Below, piece after piece: positions 1 through 8,152 of a stretch of DNA of 33,257 bases. Source of the stretch: CAYVBW01 sp964449995 (GTDB lineage Bacteria > Patescibacteriota > Microgenomatia > UBA1400 > PJMF01). The translations under genes were made by a program, and so were the position numbers. How positions within the stretch are numbered: position 1 is the first letter of the stretch; the number at the start of each line of letters is the position of its first letter. Location of the stretch: positions 1 to 33,257 of the forward strand of contig CAYVBW010000011.1 in assembly GCA_964449995.1 (NCBI GenBank), written 5' to 3'. The notes beneath the pieces were generated by a model. It saw nothing but the letters and a program-made list of their open reading frames with translations. It did not search any database and was not told the DNA's origin.

Positions 1-35
1 ATGAGTTATTATTGGTTATTAGCTATTTACTGCCC

Positions 36-584
36 ATGTCCAAATTAACTGATTCAACCACCCAACAGTTTAAAATTTACTCGTTGGCTCAATCACACGG
101 CTCAACCTTAATTTTTACAGTTCTACTCTCTTTATCTATTTTTCTGCCTAGTTTTATACATCAACAAGGAATCACTGGGCCTTTAATTAATGCTTTTTTA
201 TTACTGGCTGTTGTTTGGTTAGGAAAATCAGCAGCTATTACTTTAGGTTTAATTCCTAGTGTTATTGCTTTAAGTCGTGGATTATTACCAATTACCCTAG
301 CGCCTATAGTGCCGTTTATTATGCTGGCTAACTGTTTATTTGTTTTAGTTTTTAGTAGTTTTTATAAAAAAAGTTTTTCTACTGCTGTAATATTGGCAGC
401 CACATCTAAGTTTTTATTTTTATATACTGTCAGCCAAGTTTTATTAGTCAATTTATTGCCTACAAAGTTTTTAATTCCAGCCTCGCAGATGTTTAGTTGG
501 CCTCAGTTAGCGACTGCGCTGGCTGGTGGTTTGATAGCATGGCTAGTGATAAAAGAATTTTTTAAACCCAGCAGGATTAATTAA
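36..584 (+). CDS. small polytopic membrane protein, ECF S-component-like, upstream of the hydrogenase
   Basis: About 183 residues with roughly five hydrophobic segments, and short polar N and C termini. The glycine- and proline-rich helices resemble the S components of ECF vitamin transporters, but I see no decisive substrate motif. It ends 27 bases before the [FeFe] hydrogenase gene on the same strand, so the two are probably co-transcribed, and it may anchor or serve the hydrogenase. That role is inferred from position only. I prefer the ATG at 36 (MSKLTDST...). The frame is open upstream with a TTG at 12 and no stop before the window edge, so a longer N-terminus beyond the window is possible. 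No ECF ATPase or T component lies nearby. Confidence 0.6.
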   Translation: MSKLTDSTTQQFKIYSLAQSHGSTLIFTVLLSLSIFLPSFIHQQGITGPLINAFLLLAVVWLGKSAAITLGLIPSVIALSRGLLPITLAPIVPFIMLANCLFVLVFSSFYKKSFSTAVILAATSKFLFLYTVSQVLLVNLLPTKFLIPASQMFSWPQLATALAGGLIAWLVIKEFFKPSRIN

Positions 585-611
585 TTTATTAGCCTTTTTT
601 TATTTAAAATT

Positions 612-2321
612 ATGCAAGTCACAATCAGAGTTGATGGCGAGAAAATAGAAACTCAAACTGATAAAAATTTATCAGAGGTTTTACAAGAAAATAATATAAA
701 GCTACCTGATTTGGCTTATCAGTTGCCTAATAGCCAGATTATTCACACTGATTTAGTTGAAGACGTAGTAGATAAAATTGTTAAAAGAGCAACCGATATT
801 ACTATCCAAGAAAAAACCAGAGTTAATGTGCATTCAGGATTGGCGCGCCAACACAGGCAGGCTGTCTTCAGAATGATTTATGATGATTGTCAGTTGAATT
901 GTGATCACAATAAAAATAATGACTCACAAATTAATTGTGAAACTTGTTCTCAGATAGAGCAGTATTTAGCTGATGATTTACCAACTCAAGTTAATAAAAT
1001 TGAGTTCCCCATTCACCGTATGGCACAAGCTGCTGAGATTGATGTTGCTGTTTGCACGGGTTGCAATAACTGCGTTGAAGCCTGCGATAGGGTGGGTATT
1101 AATTATTTAAGTTTGGATGGTGAAGGTGAAATAAAATATGCCGTTCCCAGCCAGGATGAAAAGGTTGACTGTATTTATTGTGGACAGTGTACAGTTAACT
1201 GTCCGGTTAAATCGGCTCGCGAGCAATCCCAAGTGCAACAAATCGAAAATTATTTAGCTGATAAAGAATTAATTACTGTTGTACAAATGGCTCCCTCTGT
1301 GCGCACCAGTATTGGTGAAGAATTCGATGTAGAGGTTGGCACTAATTTGGAAAAGCAAATGTTTACCGCTTTTAGGGAACTTGGGTTCAGTTATGTTTTT
1401 GATGTCAACATGGGAGCTGATATCACCACTTTTGTTGAGGCTGCGGAGTTAGTGGGCAGACTTAACAATCAAGGTCAACTACCAATGTTTACTTCTTGTT
1501 GCCCTGCTTGGGTTAAATTTATTGAGTTTTATTATCCAGAAATGATTCCTCATTTAACAGAGGCTCGCTCTCCTCAAATTCATTCTGGTGTAGCTTATAA
1601 AACTTGGTGGGCACAAAAGAATAATATAGATCCTAAAAAAATTAGAGTAATTTCAGTCATGCCCTGTACTTCAAAACAGTATGAGGCTCGCCAAAAAAGA
1701 TTGATGGTAGATGACTTATATCCAGTAGATTGCACTTTAACCACCAGAGAGATGGCTTATTTATTAAAGAAAAACAAAATTGATCTGCCCTCGCTCCCTC
1801 CCGGAGAGTTAGACGATGTTGGACAGTACAGTGGGGCTGGTGCTATTTATGGAGCTTCTGGCGGAGTGATGGAGTCTGCACTGCGAACAGCTTGCTATAT
1901 GCTTAGCGGTAAAGATCTACCTAAACTGGAATTTGAACAAGTTAGGGGTATGGCAGGTATTAAAAAAGCTGAGGTTGAAGTTGCTGGTCAAATTTTAAAA
2001 GTGGCAGTAGCTGCTACTGCAGTTAATTTTCATAAGCTGGTCAAAGAGGTCAAAGAAAATCCTAAGTCTTACCACTATATAGAGTTTATGGCTTGTCCGG
2101 GTGGCTGTATCGGTGGAGGTGGTCAGCCCATTCCAGCCAGTGATGAAAAAACTGCCAAAAGGATAGAGAGTTTATATAAGATTGATACGGAAATGAAGAT
2201 GAGGCAAGCGCACCAAAACCCAGTGGTGAATGAGTTTGTTAACTATGTTCAACAGCAACCTCAGGAGAGACAGAAGCAACTACTATATAGGGAGTTTGAA
2301 CCGAAGCAAAAAGGTGAATAA
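612..2321 (+). CDS. hydA: [FeFe] hydrogenase catalytic subunit with accessory Fe-S domains
   Basis: Interconverts H2 with protons and electrons, probably in the cytoplasm. The H-cluster domain is complete: L1 TSCCPAW (residues 294-300, with the proton-transfer and cluster cysteines), L2 MPCTSKQYE (350-358) and L3 ACPGGCIGGGGQP (494-506). Before it are two [4Fe-4S] ferredoxin motifs, CTGCNNCVEAC (148-158) and CIYCGQCTVNC (187-197). The N-terminal 75 residues resemble the plant-type [2Fe-2S] domain but contain no cysteine (LPDLAYQ where LPTLCYH is usual). In the normally His-ligated cluster domain (86-115) the histidine position appears to be Cys93, followed by Cys97, Cys109 and Cys112. At 569 residues it matches the CpI-like monomeric class. 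Maturases HydE/F/G are not in the window. A flavodoxin 5 kb away is a possible electron partner. Confidence 0.97.
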   Translation: MQVTIRVDGEKIETQTDKNLSEVLQENNIKLPDLAYQLPNSQIIHTDLVEDVVDKIVKRATDITIQEKTRVNVHSGLARQHRQAVFRMIYDDCQLNCDHNKNNDSQINCETCSQIEQYLADDLPTQVNKIEFPIHRMAQAAEIDVAVCTGCNNCVEACDRVGINYLSLDGEGEIKYAVPSQDEKVDCIYCGQCTVNCPVKSAREQSQVQQIENYLADKELITVVQMAPSVRTSIGEEFDVEVGTNLEKQMFTAFRELGFSYVFDVNMGADITTFVEAAELVGRLNNQGQLPMFTSCCPAWVKFIEFYYPEMIPHLTEARSPQIHSGVAYKTWWAQKNNIDPKKIRVISVMPCTSKQYEARQKRLMVDDLYPVDCTLTTREMAYLLKKNKIDLPSLPPGELDDVGQYSGAGAIYGASGGVMESALRTACYMLSGKDLPKLEFEQVRGMAGIKKAEVEVAGQILKVAVAATAVNFHKLVKEVKENPKSYHYIEFMACPGGCIGGGGQPIPASDEKTAKRIESLYKIDTEMKMRQAHQNPVVNEFVNYVQQQPQERQKQLLYREFEPKQKGE

Positions 2322-2350
2322 TTTTTTTCGATTTTTTTAAAAACTTAAGA

Positions 2351-3700
2351 CTAGAGCTGATTATTTTTTTCCAGCCACTCTGATCGTTTTTTATCCCAAT
2401 ACTCTCCTCTTCTACACAATAGTTCATTGGCTTTTTCAGGCTCTGCCATTAGTTGTTCAACTGCTATTTCCAAAAATAATTCATTTTGAGAACCCTTAAC
2501 TAATAATAAGTCGTTTTCTTTTAGACGAGTTTTCAAAAACTCAACAGCTAAGTCGGCGGTAACAAACCAATGTACCTCAATTTTAGATTTTTCTAAAATC
2601 GGCAAAACATATTTTTTCATTGCCGGTCCTACCAAAACTACTAAATCACAAGTTTTTATAATCTGTTCAGCAGCAGTTTCGTGCTCCATTTGCGTTTCTT
2701 CGCCTAACTCTCTCATATCTCCTAATAAAGCAATTTTTTTATTTTTCGCCAAAGTATTTAATAGAGCCAACAGATCTTTTAATGCTGCTGCTGAGGAATT
2801 GTAAGAACTATCTAAAATATAGGAATTATTAATGCCTTTAATTAAACTGGATCTTCCAGGAGGAAGTTTAAAATTTTCCACTAAAAGATTAGCGGCCTGC
2901 TTAGCCTTTATCTCAAAATATTTAGCACAAGCAATGGCAGAGCTAAAAGTATAGGCATAGTTTTCAGGTAGAATAAATTTTTCAAATTTAAGCTGAATCT
3001 CTTCACCTGCTATTTCTAAAATAAAATTGGTGCCCTTTAAAGATTGAACTGTTTTTTTTATTTTTATTTCAGCTTGACCTTGCTTTCCAAAACTTATTGT
3101 TTTTGCTTTAGTCAAATCTTTGAATTTATAAACGTTTTCATCGTCTGTGTTAAGGATGGCTACTCCATCTTTAGGCAAACCCACAATCATTTTTCCCTTT
3201 TCATTTGCAATTAATTTAGAAACCTCCACTCTTCTCTCTTTTGGATCAGTCGTTGTAACCAATTGATCAAAATTAAAACTGTGCATTGGTTGGGCATTTA
3301 AAAATACACCAACATCGGGCTTAAATATACTTAATAGATAAGACATGTTTTTAGGGGGGAAAGGGCTATCAATAGCCATTTCTGCAATATAGATTTTATG
3401 ATTTGGCCAATAGGTAAAAAGTTTGATTGGTGCAAGTAGGATGACTTTGGCCCAGCTTATCCAACTGTAACTATTTAAATCCATTCCTAAAATATTAATA
3501 GGCAAGCCACTCTCGCTATTGGCTCTATAACTTACTTTAATTTTGTAAGGCTCTTGTAAGATAGCTGCAATAGCATTACGCGCACTAGTTTTACCAGCGC
3601 TACCAGTGATGCCAACAATAGTGGGTTTATTTTTCAGCAACTGAATTCTGGCCAGTATGCGTAAATAGTTTAAAACTAGTAGAGAAAGAGCTTGTTTCAT
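2351..3700 (-). CDS. murF: Mur ligase, MurF type (UDP-MurNAc-tripeptide:D-Ala-D-Ala ligase)
   Basis: ATP-dependent ligase that adds D-Ala-D-Ala to the peptidoglycan precursor in the cytoplasm. The P-loop GSAGKTS lies at residues 33-39, and the C-terminal ligase domain carries the MurF signature GDMRELGEETQMEHE. The family's N-terminal UDP-MurNAc-tripeptide-binding domain is missing: in typical MurF the P-loop is near residue 105, while here only about 30 mostly hydrophobic residues precede it. The total length (449) is still near normal because of a long central domain and a C-terminal tail containing LLCRRGEYWDKKR. It converges on hydA with a 29-base gap. It could be another Mur-ligase-fold enzyme, but the C-terminal motif favours MurF. 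Confidence 0.85.
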   Translation of the reverse strand: MKQALSLLVLNYLRILARIQLLKNKPTIVGITGSAGKTSARNAIAAILQEPYKIKVSYRANSESGLPINILGMDLNSYSWISWAKVILLAPIKLFTYWPNHKIYIAEMAIDSPFPPKNMSYLLSIFKPDVGVFLNAQPMHSFNFDQLVTTTDPKERRVEVSKLIANEKGKMIVGLPKDGVAILNTDDENVYKFKDLTKAKTISFGKQGQAEIKIKKTVQSLKGTNFILEIAGEEIQLKFEKFILPENYAYTFSSAIACAKYFEIKAKQAANLLVENFKLPPGRSSLIKGINNSYILDSSYNSSAAALKDLLALLNTLAKNKKIALLGDMRELGEETQMEHETAAEQIIKTCDLVVLVGPAMKKYVLPILEKSKIEVHWFVTADLAVEFLKTRLKENDLLLVKGSQNELFLEIAVEQLMAEPEKANELLCRRGEYWDKKRSEWLEKNNQL

Positions 3701-3824
3701 ATGTATAACTAATTATTTTAATCAAATTAAAGGAAAATCACTAAACCAATCTTGACTGAGTTTTCGGTTACCAGGTTTGATATTGAGTAAGAAATATGTT
3801 ACAAATTAAATATTACAGATAATA

Positions 3825-5126
3825 ATGCTGCCCATTTTTGCCGATTTCCAATTTAACTTGAGCTATCTTAATGACGTTAAGCGTCGAGTTGGTTTGCGCC
3901 ATAAGATTGAGGAAGAGATTAAGTTTAGTCCTTCTTATTTTGTACTTTTGTTTGGTGCAACTGTTGTTGTTACATTGGGTTTATTAATTAACAGCTCTGC
4001 AGTAGTCATTGGCGCTATGATTATGGCACCACTTTATTGGCCAATGCTAGGAGTGGCATTGGGAATAGCTCTAGGTGATAGAAAAATTTTGCAACAAGCG
4101 CTTAAACTGCTATTAGCTAGCATTATTATGAGTCTAGCTGTTAGTTGGACTACCTCTTACTTGACTCCGCTTAATGAAATGACAAGAGAAATCGCCATTC
4201 GTATTAGCCCTACGATTTTAGATTTACTAATTGCTTTAACTTGCAGTGTTATTGGAGTGTTGGCAGTTTATGATCCCAATATTTCCGCTTCAGTTGTTGG
4301 GGTAGTTTTGTCATTAGCACTTTTGCCTCCTCTAGCAACTTCAGGCATAGGTTTGTCATTTAAAAATGACCATATATTTAGAGGGGGTTTGCAGTTTTTT
4401 GTAGCTAACATGATTGCTGTTATTTTTGTGGGTGTTTTAACTCTTTATTTTTTAAAAATAAGGCCAAATGGCAAAGAAGAAAGTCATCGTTTTGCTTTAG
4501 GCTTAGGTAGCTCTATTTTTATTCTAATTTTGTTGGCTATTCCTCTGACAATTTATTTGAATCAAGCCATTGTTAAAAATCAAATAAAAGCTAATTTAAA
4601 AGGAGAATTAGAAGCTCAATTAAAAATAATTGAGCCAGACACGCGTGTTGGTCAGATTGAAATTGATTTTTTGTCAGATTTAAATAGTGTCGTAAGCATT
4701 GAGGCGCTAGTTTATTTGCCTGAAGGAGTATATTTAACTCAAGCTCAGCAAAACAAGATTGTTAAAGAACTAAATACGCATGTGGCAGGATATGTTGATC
4801 TTGAGCTGAGTTTAGTCAATACCCTATTTTTAAGACAAGATACAACAGATTCGTTGTTGAGGGAGATTGAAGATCAAACTCAAACTTTAGCAGAAAAAAA
4901 ATTAGCAGAACTTATTCCTGGCTCAAGTTTATTAAAAATACAGGTTGAAGACCGCTTAGATCAAGAGGGGCATTATTTTTTAGAGTTAATAGTTTTGATG
5001 CCAGAAAATAGGGATAGTTTTTCATTGGAACTTGAACAGTTTAAAAGTGAGTTGCAAGAGGAAATTGACCAATGGTCTTTAAATATAGGGTTTAAATTAT
5101 TATCAACAGAGTCTGAGTCTTTTTAA
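3825..5126 (+). CDS. DUF389 family integral membrane protein
   Basis: The N-terminal half has about six membrane segments with the DUF389 hallmark INSSAVVIGAMIMAPLYWPM (residues about 55-75) and a later conserved SLALLPPLATSGIGL. The C-terminal half (about residues 255-433) is soluble, with two repeats that look like small alpha/beta regulatory modules. The biochemical function of DUF389 proteins is not established, and I assign none. The gene stands alone: it is divergent from murF with 124 bases between them, and 232 AT-rich bases separate it from pyruvate kinase. The ATG at 3825 gives a start with a plausible short cytoplasmic N-terminus. Confidence 0.88.
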   Translation: MLPIFADFQFNLSYLNDVKRRVGLRHKIEEEIKFSPSYFVLLFGATVVVTLGLLINSSAVVIGAMIMAPLYWPMLGVALGIALGDRKILQQALKLLLASIIMSLAVSWTTSYLTPLNEMTREIAIRISPTILDLLIALTCSVIGVLAVYDPNISASVVGVVLSLALLPPLATSGIGLSFKNDHIFRGGLQFFVANMIAVIFVGVLTLYFLKIRPNGKEESHRFALGLGSSIFILILLAIPLTIYLNQAIVKNQIKANLKGELEAQLKIIEPDTRVGQIEIDFLSDLNSVVSIEALVYLPEGVYLTQAQQNKIVKELNTHVAGYVDLELSLVNTLFLRQDTTDSLLREIEDQTQTLAEKKLAELIPGSSLLKIQVEDRLDQEGHYFLELIVLMPENRDSFSLELEQFKSELQEEIDQWSLNIGFKLLSTESESF

Positions 5127-5358
5127 GAAGATTGAGACTAAAATAGGAGGTTGTATTTGTGTTTATTTTAGATAAACTCAATAATATGAATTGAATACAT
5201 AATTAAGATGTATTTACTCTAGAAATATTCTGATTTCTTTTGTACAATAGCTTTTTATCATTAATTTTTATTAAATCTCTAAAAACTATTAAATATAAAT
5301 AGAATTTAATAAAACAAAAGTAAGCTTATTTACTAATTATTTTTTTCTTTCTTAAAAT

Positions 5359-6822
5359 ATGCCTAAAAAACCAAAAAAGACAAATGAATTTTTGTTTCCT
5401 GATAAATTAACCAAGATTGTGGCCACAATTGGTCCTGTTTCTGAAACCAAAGAAGTTCTAAGAGAAATGATTTTGTCAGGAATGAATGTGGCTAGATTTA
5501 ATAGCAAGCATGGTACTCCAGAGTGGCATCATGAACGCATTTTAAGAGTAAAGGAGGTGGCTAAGGAACTTAATACGCCTGTTGGGGTATTGCTTGACTT
5601 ACAAGGTCCAGAGGTGAGGCTGACACTTCCTGATGAAGTAGCAGATAAAGGTTGTGCCACGGAGGAGGGTGAGATCGTTATTTTTACTGCTGATAAAAAA
5701 TTAGTAGAAAAAAAAGAAAAGATTATTTTTGTTCCTGAGGTAGTGGTGAGTGCGGTCAAAATTGGTCAACTGGTATTAATTGATGATGGTTTATGTCAAC
5801 TGCAGGTAACTCAAAAGGACAAAAACTTTTTTAAAGCAGAGGTGATGAACGGCTGTGTGATTAAAAATAGGAAGACTATGAGTTTTCCAGGATTATTGAT
5901 CGATATGCCGGTTTTAATAGAAAACGATTATGTCCAATTGGATGGTATCAAAGATAATGAGGTTGATTATGTTGCATTGTCTTTTGCTAGAAATAAAAGC
6001 GACATTTTAACGTTAAGAAGAGAGTTAGAAAAAAGAAACCTTACTGCTGGTATTGTAGCTAAAATTGAAAATCAGCACGCCTTAGACAATATTGATGAAA
6101 TTATTGAAGCATCAGATGCTGTTATGGTTGCACGTGGTGATTTGGCAATTGAGGTTCCTTATGAACGGTTAATCCAATATCAAAGAAAAATTATTCAAAA
6201 ATGCAGAGAACAGGCTAAGCCAGTCATCACAGCCACCCATATGTTGGAAACAATGATTAATAGTCCGTTTCCAACCAGAGCGGAAATTAGTGATGTCGCT
6301 CATGCTGTGTATGATTTAACTGATGCTGTTATGCTCTCTGGAGAAACGACTATTGGGAAATATCCAGTAAAAACAGTTCAAGTGCAGGCTAACATAGTAG
6401 CTCATAATGAGAACTTTATTGAGGCTGATTATTTGGAATGCATAACAGATAATGGAGTATCTAATCTGGTTAACGCAGTTTCGAGTATTGCTATGGGAGG
6501 TTTTTTTGATGTTGATTTTATAGTTTGCTTAACAGAAACTGGCAGAACCGCAGCTTTGCTTTCTAGAAATAGACCCAAGGTACCGGTTCATGTTATCACC
6601 AGCACTCAACGAGTATATGACAAACTTACTCTTTATTTTGGATTAATTCCTCATTTAGTTAATTGGCCTGAGGAAGAAAAATTATTAAATGCTGAAGAGG
6701 TTTTAAAGAGAGTGGTTAAAAAAGATTGGCTAGTGCCAGGTAAAAAAACTTTAGTTTTACATGGACCAGTGTGGGGAAAACCAGGGCACACCAATACTCT
6801 TTCGTTTATTACTCTTAAGTAA
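5359..6822 (+). CDS. pyk: pyruvate kinase with atypical potassium site
   Basis: Converts phosphoenolpyruvate and ADP to pyruvate and ATP, the last step of glycolysis. Motifs in order: KIVATIGP (19-26), the catalytic lysine in VAKIEN (K235), Mg ligands E237 and D261 in VARGD, ATHMLETM (292-299), PTRAE (305-309), and a C-terminal GKPGHTNT. The B domain spans about 86-185. At the monovalent-cation site the usual NFSHG is NSKHG (N48, S49, K50) and the usual DTKGPEIRT is DLQGPEVRL (80-88). Leu, Gln and Leu at the positions equivalent to 113, 114 and 120 of rabbit enzyme are those reported for K+-independent enzymes, but Glu is retained at 117. This is a single gene with its own upstream region. 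487 residues is normal for the family. Confidence 0.97.
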   Translation: MPKKPKKTNEFLFPDKLTKIVATIGPVSETKEVLREMILSGMNVARFNSKHGTPEWHHERILRVKEVAKELNTPVGVLLDLQGPEVRLTLPDEVADKGCATEEGEIVIFTADKKLVEKKEKIIFVPEVVVSAVKIGQLVLIDDGLCQLQVTQKDKNFFKAEVMNGCVIKNRKTMSFPGLLIDMPVLIENDYVQLDGIKDNEVDYVALSFARNKSDILTLRRELEKRNLTAGIVAKIENQHALDNIDEIIEASDAVMVARGDLAIEVPYERLIQYQRKIIQKCREQAKPVITATHMLETMINSPFPTRAEISDVAHAVYDLTDAVMLSGETTIGKYPVKTVQVQANIVAHNENFIEADYLECITDNGVSNLVNAVSSIAMGGFFDVDFIVCLTETGRTAALLSRNRPKVPVHVITSTQRVYDKLTLYFGLIPHLVNWPEEEKLLNAEEVLKRVVKKDWLVPGKKTLVLHGPVWGKPGHTNTLSFITLK

Positions 6823-6886
6823 AAGCTGTATATCTCAATAATTTTGTGATAAAGTTAATCTTATATAGATAGATATAAATTACCGT

Positions 6887-6919
6887 TCTATTACTAATAC
6901 TAATTAGCGAATTTATTTA
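6887..6919. repeat. 33-nt dispersed repeat, copy 1
   Basis: This segment matches 25132-25164 at 31 of 33 bases on the same strand (core CTATTACTAATACTAATT, then GCGAATTTATT). Here it sits directly upstream of the YtxH-like gene, ending four bases before its ATG at 6923. It is therefore in the 5' leader or promoter region. Confidence 0.8.
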
Positions 6920-6922
6920 CCT

Positions 6923-7225
6923 ATGACAAAAAAAACAAATCAGGATCAATCTAGAAAAAAATCAGGAGGCTTATTGCCCTTTTTAGGAGGAGCAGTAGCT
7001 GGCGCAGCAGCTGTTTTTTTGTCTAAAAAAGAAAATAGAGACAAAGCAAAGGAAACTATGGAGGAGGTAGTTGAGAAAGCCAAGGAGTTAAAAGAAGACG
7101 CCGAGGAGGTTAGAGATGAGGTAGCAAGCAAAACAAAACCTGCTCAAAAACAAATTAAAGAGAATATAGATAAAGTTAAAAAAGCTGTTAGCAAAACAAA
7201 AACAGACCCAAATTCTAAAGATTAA
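6923..7225 (+). CDS. YtxH-like small membrane-anchored protein
   Basis: 100 residues. A lysine-rich start is followed by one glycine/alanine-rich membrane segment (about residues 15-34: GGLLPFLGGAVAGAAAVFLS). The rest is a long, highly charged helical tail rich in Lys and Glu that could form a coiled coil. This architecture is that of YtxH/general-stress small proteins, whose exact role is unknown. It follows pyruvate kinase after 100 bases that contain a dispersed repeat, and it is closed by a strong terminator. Base composition resembles the neighbours. Confidence 0.75.
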   Translation: MTKKTNQDQSRKKSGGLLPFLGGAVAGAAAVFLSKKENRDKAKETMEEVVEKAKELKEDAEEVRDEVASKTKPAQKQIKENIDKVKKAVSKTKTDPNSKD

Positions 7226-7246
7226 AGAATATATTTTATTGAAATA

Positions 7247-7273
7247 AAAACAGCCCTTTTTAGGGGCTGTTTT
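7247..7273. terminator. bidirectional intrinsic terminator
   Basis: A perfect 10-bp stem AAAACAGCCC / GGGCTGTTTT encloses a 7-nt loop, with A and T runs on opposite sides. It can therefore end transcription of the YtxH-like gene on the plus strand (stop at 7225) and of the flavodoxin gene on the minus strand (stop at 7302). Confidence 0.9.
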
Positions 7274-7301
7274 AGTTTTAATAGATCAAAATTAATCAAA
7301 G

Positions 7302-7736
7302 TTAAAGTTGTGATTTAATTTGCTCGCACCACTGCTCTATTTTCTCTACATTTTCAGAATCGTCAGGAAAACCATCTATTTTTAGTGTTTCTACCAGCAG
7401 TTCTCCACCAAGTTTAGTAAAAATTTCTTCTAAAATATTAGCTGATTCGCAAAACTCAGGATAGCTAGTGTCACCTAGTCCAAAAATTGCCAATTTTTTT
7501 CCTGATAAATCTATCTTTAAATCTTTAACAAAGTCTCTAAAGTCTGATTGTAGTAAACCATCATCCCAGGTAGAGGCTCCTAAGATTAAAATATCATAAG
7601 CGGTTAAGTCTTCAGGGCTGCAACTAGTAATATCTTGTAATTTTGGATTGTATGCTTCCAGTAAGCCTTCAATTTGTTCGGCAACCATTTCTGTATTGCC
7701 AGTGGTTGATCCATAAGCAATTAATATATTGGCCAT
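7302..7736 (-). CDS. short-chain flavodoxin
   Basis: Cytoplasmic FMN protein that carries one or two electrons at low potential. The phosphate-binding loop is GSTTGNTE (residues 9-16). The isoalloxazine loops are ASTWDDGLLQSDF (about 54-66) and GLGDTSYPEFCESA (about 86-99). At 144 residues it is a standard short-chain flavodoxin without a long-chain insertion. A strong Shine-Dalgarno AAAGGAG lies just before the ATG, clearer than for most genes here. Its promoter region carries a tandem 12-bp repeat. It is a plausible partner of the [FeFe] hydrogenase, an inference from co-occurrence only. The usual gene symbol (fldA or other) cannot be fixed from sequence. Confidence 0.95.
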   Translation of the reverse strand: MANILIAYGSTTGNTEMVAEQIEGLLEAYNPKLQDITSCSPEDLTAYDILILGASTWDDGLLQSDFRDFVKDLKIDLSGKKLAIFGLGDTSYPEFCESANILEEIFTKLGGELLVETLKIDGFPDDSENVEKIEQWCEQIKSQL

Positions 7737-7775
7737 AAATTTCTCCTTTGCTTTGATTAGTTATTTATTAATGGC

Positions 7776-7799
7776 ATTAGTATACAAATTAGTATACAA
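7776..7799 (-). promoter_or_regulatory. tandem 12-bp direct repeat in the flavodoxin promoter region
   Basis: ATTAGTATACAA occurs twice head to tail (7776-7787 and 7788-7799). Each copy contains the palindrome GTATAC. Read on the minus strand, each copy supplies a TATACT element about 40-60 bases before the flavodoxin start. The pair could be tandem -10 elements or binding sites for a dimeric regulator. Confidence 0.4.
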
Positions 7800-7903
7800 A
7801 TTTTTTTTAAATTTGTTGAGGGTAATTTGTGATTAGAATTTTGACACTTTTTGATGCAGATTTTTCTATTGAATTTTTGGGTAATTTTCGTTTTACTTAG
7901 ATT

Positions 7904-8152
7904 ATGTACCAAATAATACACGAAACAATTAGGATAGCTGGGATTTTTGACAAATTGCAGTTTAAACCAGTTTGGTTTATTTGGAAAAATAAGCGATTTA
8001 TTATTAAAAAAATTACCTTAGTGTCAAAATTAAAGGAAGGATCTATTGAAAAAATAATTTATTCAGTACAAGTGGGGAGCGATGTTTATCGGCTAGACTA
8101 TTTTCCCCAAGAAAAAGAGTGGTTTTTAGAGTCAATTTGGATTGATGATTAG
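7904..8152 (+). CDS. small protein translationally coupled to a Y-family polymerase (DUF6504-like)
   Basis: 82 residues, basic and aromatic-rich, no membrane segment. The pattern FIWKNKRFIIKKI ... VYRLDYFPQEKEWFLESIW resembles the small DUF6504-type proteins encoded next to DinB/ImuB polymerases in actinobacteria: an arginine/lysine-aromatic strand, then a YxL strand and a final WxLxxIxD. That resemblance is from memory of the pattern and has not been computed. The last eight bases overlap the polymerase start, so the two are almost certainly translated together and probably work together. The function is unknown; an accessory factor in translesion synthesis is a fair guess. Confidence 0.75.
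   Translation: MYQIIHETIRIAGIFDKLQFKPVWFIWKNKRFIIKKITLVSKLKEGSIEKIIYSVQVGSDVYRLDYFPQEKEWFLESIWIDD

Noticed and set aside
1..48. ATG at position 1 as a gene start
   Set aside because: The frame stops after 15 codons and is out of phase with the membrane protein that follows.
612..2321. NuoG-like or ferredoxin-only protein instead of hydrogenase
   Set aside because: All three H-cluster loops with every cysteine are present.
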